Of a stretch of 64,000 bases of DNA, positions 1 to 8,127 are shown piece after piece. Position numbers and translations under genes: made by a program. The DNA is from Aquibium sp. ELW1220 (GTDB lineage Bacteria > Pseudomonadota > Alphaproteobacteria > Rhizobiales > Rhizobiaceae), in NCBI RefSeq assembly GCF_030398385.1, contig NZ_JAOAOQ010000024.1, forward strand, positions 23,614 through 87,613. Reading direction: 5' to 3'. Under the pieces are notes generated by a model that was given only the letters and a program-made list of their open reading frames with translations, was not told the DNA's origin and ran no database searches. Within the stretch, counting starts at the first letter, position 1. Every line of letters starts with the position of its first letter.

Positions 1-13
1 GAGCCGGCGCAGC

Positions 14-700
14 ATGACGAACCAGGACACGGCCGGGATCCGCGACGGCGAGGCGAGCGGCGCCGTAGAGACCGCCTACCGCTTCATCCGCACGGCGATC
101 ATCACCGGCGAGCTGACCTCCGGCGAGACGCTGCAGGAGTCGCGGCTGGCGGAGCGCATCGGCGTCAGCCGCACGCCGGTCCGCGAGGCCCTGTCGCGGC
201 TGGCCAGCGAAGGGCTCGTCGTTCTGGAGCGCTACCGCCGCGGCCAGGTCGCCAGCTTCTCCCAGGCCGACGTCGCCGAGGTGTTCCGGCTGCGCGGCAA
301 GCTCGAGGGGCATGGTGCGCGGCGCGCCTGCCGCCGGATCACGGCCGCCGACATCGCGCGGCTGGAAGCGGTGGAGGACGAGATGGAGGCGGTCTTCGCC
401 GAACTCGGCTGGCACCGCCACCTGACGCGCTTCGACGAGTTGAACAACGAGTTCCATGCTATCATCGCCCGGGCGGCCGACAGCCCGCGGCTGGAGCGGA
501 TCCTGGCGTCGTCGCTGGAGCTGCCCGCCTCGATCTTCAACTATTACATCGAGCCGCTCGACGAGCGCACGAAGCGCACGCACCGCCAGCACCGCGAGAT
601 CATCGCGGCGCTCAAGGCGCGCAATCCCGACTGGGCCGAAGCTGCGATGAGCGCTCATCTGTTCTCGATCCTCAACGATCCGGCTCCCGACCCGGAGTGA
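14..700 (+). CDS. GntR family regulator with FCD domain
   Basis: DNA-binding repressor or activator of the FadR/VanR branch of GntR, 228 residues, the usual length. An N-terminal winged helix (about residues 15-80) carries the family signature LAERIGVSRTPVREAL. The FCD ligand-binding domain follows, with the metal-ligand pattern Asp...His in FDELNNEFHA, His in HRQHREI and a late His in MSAHLFS. The gene converges on the luciferase-like monooxygenase gene 31 bp away, so it is the natural regulator of that catabolic island. FCD regulators usually bind small carboxylates; the effector here is not known. The start lies near the window edge, but the winged helix is complete, so the gene looks intact. 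Confidence 0.93.
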   Translation: MTNQDTAGIRDGEASGAVETAYRFIRTAIITGELTSGETLQESRLAERIGVSRTPVREALSRLASEGLVVLERYRRGQVASFSQADVAEVFRLRGKLEGHGARRACRRITAADIARLEAVEDEMEAVFAELGWHRHLTRFDELNNEFHAIIARAADSPRLERILASSLELPASIFNYYIEPLDERTKRTHRQHREIIAALKARNPDWAEAAMSAHLFSILNDPAPDPE

Positions 701-731
701 CGCGACGCCACTCCGGACCGGGGCAGAGGGT

Positions 732-1904
732 CTATTCTGCCGCGACCTGCGTCTTGGCGACGCTCTGGCGGTCGCGCAGCCAGGGCATGACGGCGGTGGC
801 GTAGAGTTCCATGTTCTTGCGGGTGAGCTCGGCGGGCAGCGTGCCGAACTGCAGGAGCGTCAGCAGATGGCCGAAGCCGATCTCGCTCTGGTACTGCTCC
901 AGCTTCTGGCGGACCGTCTCCGGGCTGCCGCAGATGAACATGCCCTTGTCGATGACGTCGTCGATGGTTTGCTGGCCGCCGATCGACGACTTCGCCTTCA
1001 TGACGCCGAGCATCGATTTCAGGGACAGGTATCCCGGGGGCAGCAGCATCTCCTTGGGCATCCGCAGGAACTTGTTGAGGAAGTTCTCGATGTGCGGCTT
1101 GGCCTCGCGGCGCGCGATCTCGTCGGTCTCGGCGACGTAGAGCGGCACCGACCAGCCGAGCTGGTCCTCGGTCGCCTCGTAGCCGTGCTCGGCCGCCATG
1201 TCCTTGTACATCTGCATGTACTTCGCCAGCATCGCCACCGGCGTGAAGGTCTGCAGGTAGGTGTAGCGGCGGTCCGGGTGGGAGGCCCATTCGATGGTCT
1301 CCGACGAGCCCTGCGAGGGAATCCAGATCGGCGGGCGCGGCGTCTGGTAGGGGCGCGGCCACAGGTTCACATATTCGAACTGGTAGTGCTTGCCCTCGAA
1401 GGCGAAGGGTCCGGTCTCGGTCCAGGCGCGGATGATCAGATCGTGCGCCTCGTGGAAGCGCTCGTGACTGTCGGCCGGGTTTGAGCTCCAGGCGTGGTAC
1501 TCGGCGCCGATGCCGCGCACGAAGCCGGCGATGAAGCGGCCCTCGGTGATGTTGTCGACCATCGCGAACTCTTCCGCCACGGTGACCGGATTGTTGAGCA
1601 GCGGCAGGGCGCGGCCGAGGATGGCGATCTTGACCTTCTTCGTCCGGCGGGCGAGCGCGCCGGCCATCACGCCCGGCTGCGGCATCAGGCCGTAGGCGTT
1701 CTGGTGGTGCTCGTTGACGCAGACGCCGTCGAAGCCGAGCTGGTCGGCATATTCGAGCTCGTCGAGATAGCGGTTGTAGAGCTTGGCGCCCTTCTTGGGA
1801 TCATAGTAGCTGTTGGGCAGCGTGATCCAGGCGGAGTTGTGGGTCTTGTCGTAGTCGAGATCCAGATCCGCATAGGGCATCAGATGCATCATGTAGAATT
1901 TCAT
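732..1904 (-). CDS. LLM-class flavin-dependent monooxygenase
   Basis: A bacterial luciferase-like TIM-barrel oxidoreductase of 390 residues that would use reduced FMN or F420 to oxidise an organic substrate. Family features are VNEHHQNAYG, LGRALPLLNNPVTVAEEFAMVDNI (shown only as its landmarks NPVTVAEE and DNITEGR), and a C-terminal CGSPETVRQKLEQY segment. The ATG was chosen because it overlaps the stop of the upstream hydrolase gene by one base (TGATG), which implies translational coupling; longer readings run back through the hydrolase gene. The nearby FMN reductase could supply reduced flavin, as in two-component monooxygenases (inference). Substrate unknown. Confidence 0.9.
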   Translation of the reverse strand: MKFYMMHLMPYADLDLDYDKTHNSAWITLPNSYYDPKKGAKLYNRYLDELEYADQLGFDGVCVNEHHQNAYGLMPQPGVMAGALARRTKKVKIAILGRALPLLNNPVTVAEEFAMVDNITEGRFIAGFVRGIGAEYHAWSSNPADSHERFHEAHDLIIRAWTETGPFAFEGKHYQFEYVNLWPRPYQTPRPPIWIPSQGSSETIEWASHPDRRYTYLQTFTPVAMLAKYMQMYKDMAAEHGYEATEDQLGWSVPLYVAETDEIARREAKPHIENFLNKFLRMPKEMLLPPGYLSLKSMLGVMKAKSSIGGQQTIDDVIDKGMFICGSPETVRQKLEQYQSEIGFGHLLTLLQFGTLPAELTRKNMELYATAVMPWLRDRQSVAKTQVAAE

Positions 1905-2680
1905 CACGCTGCTCCCTGGAGAAAGTCGACGACCTTGGAGGTGAATTCCTGCGCCTTCTCGACGTGCGGAAGGTGCCCGCACTCGGGAATGATCTCGAGC
2001 GAGGAGGCCGGGATGAGGTCGCGATAGGCCGGGCCGTAGGCGGTGGGGATGAGCTTGTCGTCGTCGCCCCAGATGATGAGCGTCGGCACCGCGATGCGGT
2101 GCAGCCACTTCTTCAGGTGCGGATTGTGGAAGCGCGGGCTCCAGCCGAGCTTTGCCGTCATCAGCCGGTTCTTCAGCACCACGAGGAGTTCCTCCTCGTT
2201 GGCCGGCTGCGGCATCGCCCTGGCGATTTCCTGATTGTGGAACAGGTTCTGCGCCAGTTCCTCCGGCGACCACATGAACATGTCGCCCTTGCGCACGCCG
2301 TGCACGGTGATGCCGGCCGGGGCGACGAGGGTCAGCGACCTGATCTTCTCGCAGGACCGGGTGGCCAGTTCCGCGGCGATCCAGCCGCCGATCGAGGTGC
2401 CGACCAGATGCACCTTGTCAAGGCCCAGATGGTCGATCACGTCGAGATAGAAATAGGCGAGGTCGCCCACCGTATCGAGCCATTCCGGCGTGTCGGACGC
2501 GCCGAAGCCGGGATGCTCGGGCACGATGACGTCGTAGCGTTCGGCCAGCATGTCCATGAAGGGCAGCCAGCGGCTGGCGCCCGATGCGCCGTGCAGGAAG
2601 AGCAGCGGCTCGCCCTTGCCTCCCCGCATGATCCGGATCTTGCATCCGGCCACCGTCTCGAATGTTTCCTCGTGCGCCAT
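1904..2680 (-). CDS. alpha/beta hydrolase
   Basis: Alpha/beta-hydrolase fold enzyme of 258 residues. It has the oxyanion HGASG motif, the nucleophile elbow GTSIGG (Ser is the expected nucleophile), an acid candidate in WGDDDKL and the catalytic His in CGHLPH. Sequence style and length fit the MhpC-like C-C bond/ester hydrolases of ring-degradation pathways, but specificity cannot be read. The start is placed at the ATG preceded by GGGAGG; 21 further codons lie upstream in frame but look non-conserved. It is the first gene of the minus-strand pair with the luciferase-like monooxygenase. Confidence 0.85.
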   Translation of the reverse strand: MAHEETFETVAGCKIRIMRGGKGEPLLFLHGASGASRWLPFMDMLAERYDVIVPEHPGFGASDTPEWLDTVGDLAYFYLDVIDHLGLDKVHLVGTSIGGWIAAELATRSCEKIRSLTLVAPAGITVHGVRKGDMFMWSPEELAQNLFHNQEIARAMPQPANEEELLVVLKNRLMTAKLGWSPRFHNPHLKKWLHRIAVPTLIIWGDDDKLIPTAYGPAYRDLIPASSLEIIPECGHLPHVEKAQEFTSKVVDFLQGAA

Positions 2681-2922
2681 GACGGTCGCGGGCCTCCCTT
2701 CGCGTCTTCTTGATCGACTGGTTCGATGCGACAAATTGTACACCTTATGATGTGATCCAGGTCAAGGCGGAATCGACGAAACCTCCGAACCAAGTTTGCT
2801 GCACCGCATCATTTTATTGATATTGCTATCGAATTTCGGAGGGGCTACAGATGATCTGGCGCGGGGTGAAGCGCGGGGATTGCATACCAAACACGTTTCT
2901 GGACAGTTTTGGGAGGGTGCCG
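2681..2922. promoter_or_regulatory. divergent control region of the catabolic island
   Basis: An intergenic stretch of 242 bp between the hydrolase (minus) and SDR (plus) genes, distinctly more AT-rich than its surroundings. It contains ATTGTACACC (2735-2744), which resembles the ATTGTATACAAT-type sites of FCD-family GntR regulators, and a decayed FNR-like site GTGAT-CCAG-GTCAA (2752-2765). No convincing -35/-10 pair could be assigned. Control by the adjacent GntR protein is inference. Confidence 0.35.
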
Positions 2923-3711
2923 ATGGCTCTGGAGATGTTCGCGATGGGCGGCCGCGTGGCCGCCGTGACGGGGGCGGCGAGCGGGCTGGGGCTGGCCATG
3001 GCCGAGGCGCTGGCGCAGGCAGGCGCGACGGTGGTCCTGCTCGACATCGACGCGGCGGGGCTGGCGAAGGCCTGCGAAGCGATCCGGGCGGCGGGCGGAC
3101 AGGCGGAGAGCGCGCTCCTCGACGTCGCCGACCGGCAGGCCATCCGCACGACGATCGACGGTATCGCCGCGCGGCACGGCCGGCTGGACGCAGTGATCGC
3201 CAATGCGGGCGTGACGGCGGGGCCCGGCTATCGCACCGAGGCGGGGCAGATCAACGCGGTGCGCGACGAGCAGTGGGACCAGGTGCTGTCGATCAACCTG
3301 ACCGGCGTCTTCGTCACTATCCAGGCGGCGGCCGCGCACATGAAGCGGCAGCGGTCGGGCCGCATCGTGGCCGTGGCCTCGGTCGCGGGGCTCAAGTCGG
3401 AAGTGATGTGCGGCTATGCCTACACCGCCACCAAGGCGGCGGTGGTGAACCTGGTGCGGCAGGCGGCGATGGAACTCGCGCCCTACGACGTGATGGTGAA
3501 CGGAATCGCGCCCGGCCCCTTCCGCACCAACATCGCGGGCGGGCGGATTCGGCAGCCGGAGATCGAGGCCGAGTTCGCCTCGATGGTGCCGCTCGGCCGC
3601 ATCGCGACGCCCGACGAGATCAAGGGTCTGGCGATCCTGCTCACGTCGCCCGCATCGAGCTTCATGACCGGAACGACGATCCCGATCGACGGCGGGATCA
3701 TGGCGAAGTAG
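2923..3711 (+). CDS. SDR family NAD(P)-dependent oxidoreductase
   Basis: Classical short-chain dehydrogenase of 262 residues acting on an alcohol or ketone. It shows the cofactor motif TGAASGLG, the NAG structural motif, a catalytic Ser in VASVAG and the YTATK (YxxxK) active site, ending with the typical DGG. An acidic LLDID after beta-2 suggests NAD preference. The ATG is preceded by GGGAGG six bases away, so the 24 upstream in-frame codons are excluded. It is followed 23 bp later by the VOC gene, probably the same transcript. Confidence 0.92.
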   Translation: MALEMFAMGGRVAAVTGAASGLGLAMAEALAQAGATVVLLDIDAAGLAKACEAIRAAGGQAESALLDVADRQAIRTTIDGIAARHGRLDAVIANAGVTAGPGYRTEAGQINAVRDEQWDQVLSINLTGVFVTIQAAAAHMKRQRSGRIVAVASVAGLKSEVMCGYAYTATKAAVVNLVRQAAMELAPYDVMVNGIAPGPFRTNIAGGRIRQPEIEAEFASMVPLGRIATPDEIKGLAILLTSPASSFMTGTTIPIDGGIMAK

Positions 3712-3734
3712 GACCATCGCGGGAGGACGAGACG

Positions 3735-4274
3735 ATGACCGAGACCATGACCGTGCCGTTTGCCGGGCGGCTGATGCAGACCGCCTTCACCACGGCCGAC
3801 ATCCGCGTCTCGATGCGCGAGATGACCGCTTCGCTCGGCATCGGCCCATGGTTCCTGCGCGAGCGCGGCGTGTTCCGGAACCAGCTCTATCGCGGGGAGA
3901 GCGTCTCCACCGCGCTCGCCATCGCCATGGGCTATGCCGGCGACATGCAGTTCGAGCTCATCCAGCAGCTCGACGATTCGCCGTCGGTCTACCGCGAGGC
4001 GGTGGAGCGGGGCGGCCACGGGCTGCACCATTTCGGCGTTGCGGCGACGGACTACGCCGCGGCGCTGGCGCACTACCGGAGCCTCGGCTTCACGCTGGTC
4101 TATTCGGCCGAGGTGGCGAACGGCGCGCGCGTCGGCTATTTCGACACGCACGGTCGGCTGCCGGCAATGGTCGAGGCGATCGAACTGCTGCCCGCCACGG
4201 AGGCGATGTTCGACCGCTTCCGGGCGGCTGCCCGCGGCTGGGACGGCAGCGATCCGGTGCGGCCGCTGGCCTGA
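3735..4274 (+). CDS. VOC superfamily protein
   Basis: A 179-residue vicinal oxygen chelate (glyoxalase/dioxygenase fold) protein. It has two beta-alpha-beta modules, with QTAFTTADIRVSM at the start of the first and GLHHFGVAATDY at the start of the second. Candidate metal ligands are the His of LHHFG and the Glu of MVEAIEL. The QLDDSPSVYRE segment recurs in epimerase/lyase-like VOC proteins. GGGAGG lies eight bases before the ATG. It probably acts in the same pathway as the preceding SDR; the reaction is unknown. Confidence 0.82.
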   Translation: MTETMTVPFAGRLMQTAFTTADIRVSMREMTASLGIGPWFLRERGVFRNQLYRGESVSTALAIAMGYAGDMQFELIQQLDDSPSVYREAVERGGHGLHHFGVAATDYAAALAHYRSLGFTLVYSAEVANGARVGYFDTHGRLPAMVEAIELLPATEAMFDRFRAAARGWDGSDPVRPLA

Positions 4275-4301
4275 CGCCGCAGCCTGCGACGCCGGGCGAG
4301 G

Positions 4302-4319
4302 CGCCGGCCGGGGCCGGCG
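4302..4319. terminator. hairpin between convergent genes
   Basis: Perfect inverted repeat CGCCGGCC-GG-GGCCGGCG in the 49-bp gap between the converging VOC and FMN reductase genes. The position suits a bidirectional terminator, but there is no U-tract on either strand. Confidence 0.35.
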
Positions 4320-4323
4320 GCGT

Positions 4324-4893
4324 CTATCGGCCGTGGTAGAGAGAGGACTGCCGGCCGATCCAGAATTCGGTGCGCTCGAACATCAGCCGGGTGGCGTCCG
4401 CGAGGCCGTCCGGCGCATTGAAGCGGCCGTCGGCGCCGAGGTTGGCGTGCACGAAGGGAATGTTGACGCCTTCCAGCACCGGCACCATCTGCAGCGCCGC
4501 CAGCACCGGCTTCAGCGCCTGAACGGCGCGGGTGCCTGCGGCGACGCCGCCATAGCTGACGAAGCCGACAGGCTTGTACTGCCACTCGTTGTGCAGGTAG
4601 TCGATCGCGTTCTTCAGCGAGGCCGGGAAGCTGTGATTGTATTCCGGCGTGACGAAGACGAAGCCGTCGGCGCGGGCGACGCCGGCGCTCCAGCGCTTGG
4701 TGTGCTCGTGGACGTACTGGCCGAGGCGCGGATGCTTCGGCTCATCGAACATCGGCAAGGCCACGTCCTTCAGGTCCACGAGTTCGACCTCGGCGCTGCC
4801 GCGGGCGCGACCGACCTCGAGTACCCAGTCGGCGACGCTCTGGCCGATGCGGCCTTCCCGCGTGCTGGCGACGACGACCTGAATGAGTGGCAT
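4324..4893 (-). CDS. NADPH-dependent FMN reductase
   Basis: Flavodoxin-like NAD(P)H:FMN/quinone reductase of 189 residues. The phosphate-binding loop STREGRIG and the flavin-contact motif PEYNHSFPASLKNAIDYL are both present and typical of the ArsH/SsuE/YLR011w-like group. AAGGAAA lies upstream of the chosen ATG. Its location beside a luciferase-like monooxygenase suggests that it supplies reduced FMN, although it has its own transcript. A general quinone-reductase role is the alternative. Confidence 0.9.
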   Translation of the reverse strand: MPLIQVVVASTREGRIGQSVADWVLEVGRARGSAEVELVDLKDVALPMFDEPKHPRLGQYVHEHTKRWSAGVARADGFVFVTPEYNHSFPASLKNAIDYLHNEWQYKPVGFVSYGGVAAGTRAVQALKPVLAALQMVPVLEGVNIPFVHANLGADGRFNAPDGLADATRLMFERTEFWIGRQSSLYHGR

Positions 4894-5104
4894 GGCGTTT
4901 CCTTGTCCGGGATGGGAGGTGGCGGGCCGGGTTTGACGCCTGCGGTCCTGCCTGCGTCCCCAGGCCACATGATGGGCCGGGGGCGATACAAGCGCAGCCT
5001 GCCGCGCGAGGCAAGCGCGATGTTCGGCCCGGACACACCGTTCACGAAACGGCTTGCCGTCGACGAGCGATGGCGAGAGACGCTGCCAGCGCCGTGGCTT
5101 CAGG

Positions 5105-5641
5105 TCAGTGCGTCACCACCACCCGCGTGCCGACATGGACGCGACCGTAGAGATCGAGGATGTCGTCGTTCTGCATCCTGATGCAGCCATAGGAGACGAA
5201 GCCGCCGATCGAAGCGGGCCGGTTGGTGCCGTGGATGGCGTAGGAGCCGCCCGAGAGCGTCATGGCGGCGGCGCCCATCGGATTGGCGGGAGAGCCGCTG
5301 GCGATCACCGCCGGGAGGTTCGGCCGGTCGCGGCGGATCTCGGCGGGCGGAGCCCAATGGGGTCTGATGAACATGCCGTCGATGCGGGACGTGCCCGACC
5401 ATTGCGCACCGGCGCGCCCGACCCCGACCACGTAACGCAGCGCCCGGCCATGGCCGAGAACCAGGTAGAGACGACGCTCGCTGGTGCGCACCACGATCGT
5501 GCCTGCCGCCATCCCGCCTTCGAACTGCACGACGTCAGGCGCGGACGCGCGCGCCATGGCTGTCGGCGGAGCGACGAACAGGAGCAGGATCGTCAAGATG
5601 ACTGCTGCGGAGCGATATGAGATGATCATGACTATGTTCAT
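5105..5641 (-). CDS. L,D-transpeptidase (YkuD domain)
   Basis: Periplasmic peptidoglycan-crosslinking or lipoprotein-anchoring enzyme of 178 residues. A hydrophobic signal segment spans residues 10-30. The catalytic signature is complete: His137 in IHGTNRP, then SIGGFVSYGCIRM with Cys153 as nucleophile and Arg155. The protein is little more than signal peptide plus YkuD domain, with no SH3 or PG-binding module. It lies between the catabolic island and the autotransporter with no evident operon partner. Confidence 0.93.
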   Translation of the reverse strand: MNIVMIISYRSAAVILTILLLFVAPPTAMARASAPDVVQFEGGMAAGTIVVRTSERRLYLVLGHGRALRYVVGVGRAGAQWSGTSRIDGMFIRPHWAPPAEIRRDRPNLPAVIASGSPANPMGAAAMTLSGGSYAIHGTNRPASIGGFVSYGCIRMQNDDILDLYGRVHVGTRVVVTH

Positions 5642-5708
5642 ACATAGCGTTCATCATGACTATCGCAACGGAATAGGGAGAATGCAACCTATCGGTTGAT
5701 TTAACGGA

Positions 5709-7832
5709 TCACCAGGCGTAGCCGACCTTGACGTTGCCGGAATAGATCTGGGTGTTCATGCCAAGCTTGCCGGACGCCGATCCGGCGACGTAGAGGCCAT
5801 TGTGGAAGCCGAGCCCGACGCCTGCCGACACGAGGAGTGCGTGTCGATCCTGCGTGGCGCCTTCGACGGTGAAATCAGAGCCCGCGATGGACTGGAAGGC
5901 GGCATCGACCGTGTTGTCGACGTCATGGTCGTAACCCCAGGCGCCGCGTGCCCGCAGGGACAGCGAGCCGGTATCGAAGGGGACGGACCACTCGGCGCCG
6001 GCGCCCAGTTCGGTGCGCAGGGACGTCGCGGTGCGCTCCTCGTAGTCGAGCGCGAAGGTGGAGACGCCCGCAACGGTGCGCTCGCTGTAGGCCGGGGTCA
6101 TGAAGGCCTGGCCCCGGACCGCCGCATAGGGTGTGATCCAGCCGATCCGGTAACCGGCCTCCAGATGTCCGGCGACGTTGTGGGCGTCGAAATGCGCCGC
6201 GTACCGGTCGGTGCCGGCAATGGTGACGGTGCGCTCGGTGGTCACGTCGCTGAAGCCGTAGGCAAGCGCGCCAGCGATGTAGGCTGCGTCGAAGTCCGAG
6301 CGGGCGTGGATGGCGACATGATAGGTGTCGCTGTCGCCGCTGCCGACATCGTCGCCGAGGTCGAAGCTGGCGCCTCCGGCGGCGAAGGCGATGCCGATCC
6401 TGCTGTAGGGGTCGACATAGTGGTCGATGCCGAAGGCGACGCCGAAATCGGTGGAGGTGCGCTGGCGGCTGCCAGTCCCGTCGTCGCCGTCGATCTCGCC
6501 GCGGCTGCCATAGGCGCCGCCCCAGGCGTTCCAGCTGCGGCCGCGGCCTGCGTCGTCGCCGGCGAGGAAGGGGTCGTTGCTTCCGGCGGGTTCGAGCGGG
6601 CCGTATCCCAGCGTGCTGACCGTGCCGGGCGCGTCGGGCGTCCGGCCGGGAGGAACTGCCGCATCGGGCGGTGTCAGGCCCATGCCGCCGCCCATCACCG
6701 TGTCGAGGAAGGAATCCATCGACTGCATGCCTGTCGGCGCGACGCCGGTGGCAACCTCGCCGGACAGCTGCGCGAGCGCGTCGGCCAGCTCGGCGGGCGT
6801 CAGCGTCAGGGCCAGGATGGCAAAGCCCGACGGCAGCACGCCGCCGCCATCGACATAGGCATCCAGCGCATCGGCGACGGCCTGCGCGTTGTCGGTGGGG
6901 GGCGTGTCGTCCTCGTCGAGCACGTCCTCGAAGGAGGCGGCGTCGATGGTGCAGATGTTGATCGTGTTGGTATCGAGGGTTACCGCGCCGGTGCGGGCGA
7001 GCGCGGCACCGCAGTCGATGATGGCGCCCGTCGTCAGCGTGATGTCGGCAAGCGCGACGATCTGGCCCTGGAAAGCGGTTGTGGTGCCAAGTGTTGCCGA
7101 GGAACCGACCCTGAAGAACACGTTGCCGGCCTGGGCGTTACCGATGAGCTCGATCGAGGAGGCGCTTCCCGTGATCAGGGTCGACTCGATGTTGAAGATG
7201 AAGACCGCATTCGCGTTGCCGCCGCCGTCGAGCACCAGGGCATCGGTCCCTGTCAGCCCGGCCGAACCGCTGAAGCTATAGACGCCCGGGGTGAGGGTGA
7301 GGCCACCGAGATCCTGACCGGTCAGATTTCCGGTGCTCGGCCGCGACGCGAGGACGTTGTAGAGCGTCGTGAGATCGGCCTGCATGCGAATGGCGACTTC
7401 ATCGGCGATGAAGGTCTCTCCTGTCTGGGTGAGGATGCCGTTGTCGGTGAGCGCGGAACCGGGGCTGAGGCCGATATTGCCGGTGATCGTGGTCGGACCC
7501 GTGTTGGTGATCGTCGACCCAGCGAGGATGGCGAAGCTCGGCAGCTCCTGCGCGCCTGCGTCCTGCGGCAAGATTATCACAAACGGCAGGAGCAAAAATG
7601 CAACGGTCGAGCGCGAAAATACTCGGTTTTTTCGAGTAGAGCTTCCAAAATCCGAGATCGTTAAGCAGCCGGCGTGAGATTTATGGTCACAGCTGCGTGA
7701 TATACCCGCAGGCGCGGGTGTAGCGGATATAGCCAGTGTCATTTGATAATCCACCTGTCCAAGCAGGAAAATCGAAGTTGGCGACCGCGCAACGACTGTT
7801 AGACTATGACATGTCAGGCTGCGAACACGCAA
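5709..7832 (-). CDS. ice-binding-like (DUF3494) autotransporter
   Basis: Outer-membrane surface protein, up to 707 residues. After a hydrophobic export segment (about residues 76-95, ending in an AGAQ-like cleavage site) comes a DUF3494 ice-binding/adhesin-type beta-helix (about 97-300: FAILAGSTITNTG, GLTLTPGVYSF, FIFNIESTL). A linker containing LSGEVATG precedes a C-terminal autotransporter beta-barrel (about 440-707) that ends in a terminal Trp after VKVGYA. DUF3494 domains are known in ice-binding proteins and in adhesins from non-polar bacteria, so adhesion is as likely as ice binding. The start is uncertain: the first ATG gives a long odd N-terminus, and an in-frame ATG at 7742 is an alternative. 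Confidence 0.85.
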   Translation of the reverse strand: MRVRSLTCHSLTVVARSPTSIFLLGQVDYQMTLAISATPAPAGISRSCDHKSHAGCLTISDFGSSTRKNRVFSRSTVAFLLLPFVIILPQDAGAQELPSFAILAGSTITNTGPTTITGNIGLSPGSALTDNGILTQTGETFIADEVAIRMQADLTTLYNVLASRPSTGNLTGQDLGGLTLTPGVYSFSGSAGLTGTDALVLDGGGNANAVFIFNIESTLITGSASSIELIGNAQAGNVFFRVGSSATLGTTTAFQGQIVALADITLTTGAIIDCGAALARTGAVTLDTNTINICTIDAASFEDVLDEDDTPPTDNAQAVADALDAYVDGGGVLPSGFAILALTLTPAELADALAQLSGEVATGVAPTGMQSMDSFLDTVMGGGMGLTPPDAAVPPGRTPDAPGTVSTLGYGPLEPAGSNDPFLAGDDAGRGRSWNAWGGAYGSRGEIDGDDGTGSRQRTSTDFGVAFGIDHYVDPYSRIGIAFAAGGASFDLGDDVGSGDSDTYHVAIHARSDFDAAYIAGALAYGFSDVTTERTVTIAGTDRYAAHFDAHNVAGHLEAGYRIGWITPYAAVRGQAFMTPAYSERTVAGVSTFALDYEERTATSLRTELGAGAEWSVPFDTGSLSLRARGAWGYDHDVDNTVDAAFQSIAGSDFTVEGATQDRHALLVSAGVGLGFHNGLYVAGSASGKLGMNTQIYSGNVKVGYAW

Positions 7833-8127
7833 CTTAAGTTTCAGGGCCGGGATAAATCGACCTATACGGGAAAACGTCGTTAACAGGCTGATAACCAGAC
7901 GCTTTCGATTTTTGCCGATTGGGCGGGGCGCGACGGTTCAGGTGGCGCCTTCGGGAATTCCTCATCCGGGACACTGGAACGCGATGGCGGTGATTCGCGG
8001 TGCCGGCCGCCTCGCGCGGCGTGCGGGACGACAGATCCCACCCGGCGGCTCCCGAAGCAACGCGTGCGCGGGAGACGGGCCGGCGGGTCAGCCTGGTCGC
8101 GCCGCCCGCCGCATCTCCGGTTGCCTG
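7833..8127. other. intergenic region, no gene seen
   Basis: About 295 bp between the autotransporter start and the end of the hydroxyacid oxidase gene. The half nearest the autotransporter is relatively AT-rich and is the likely promoter zone for it. No RNA gene or conserved element recognised. Confidence 0.5.

Noticed and set aside
2752..2765. GTGAT-CCAG-GTCAA as an FNR box in the catabolic island
   Set aside because: Two of ten consensus bases differ and the neighbouring genes have no low-oxygen theme, although the spacer equals that of the perfect box at 43684.
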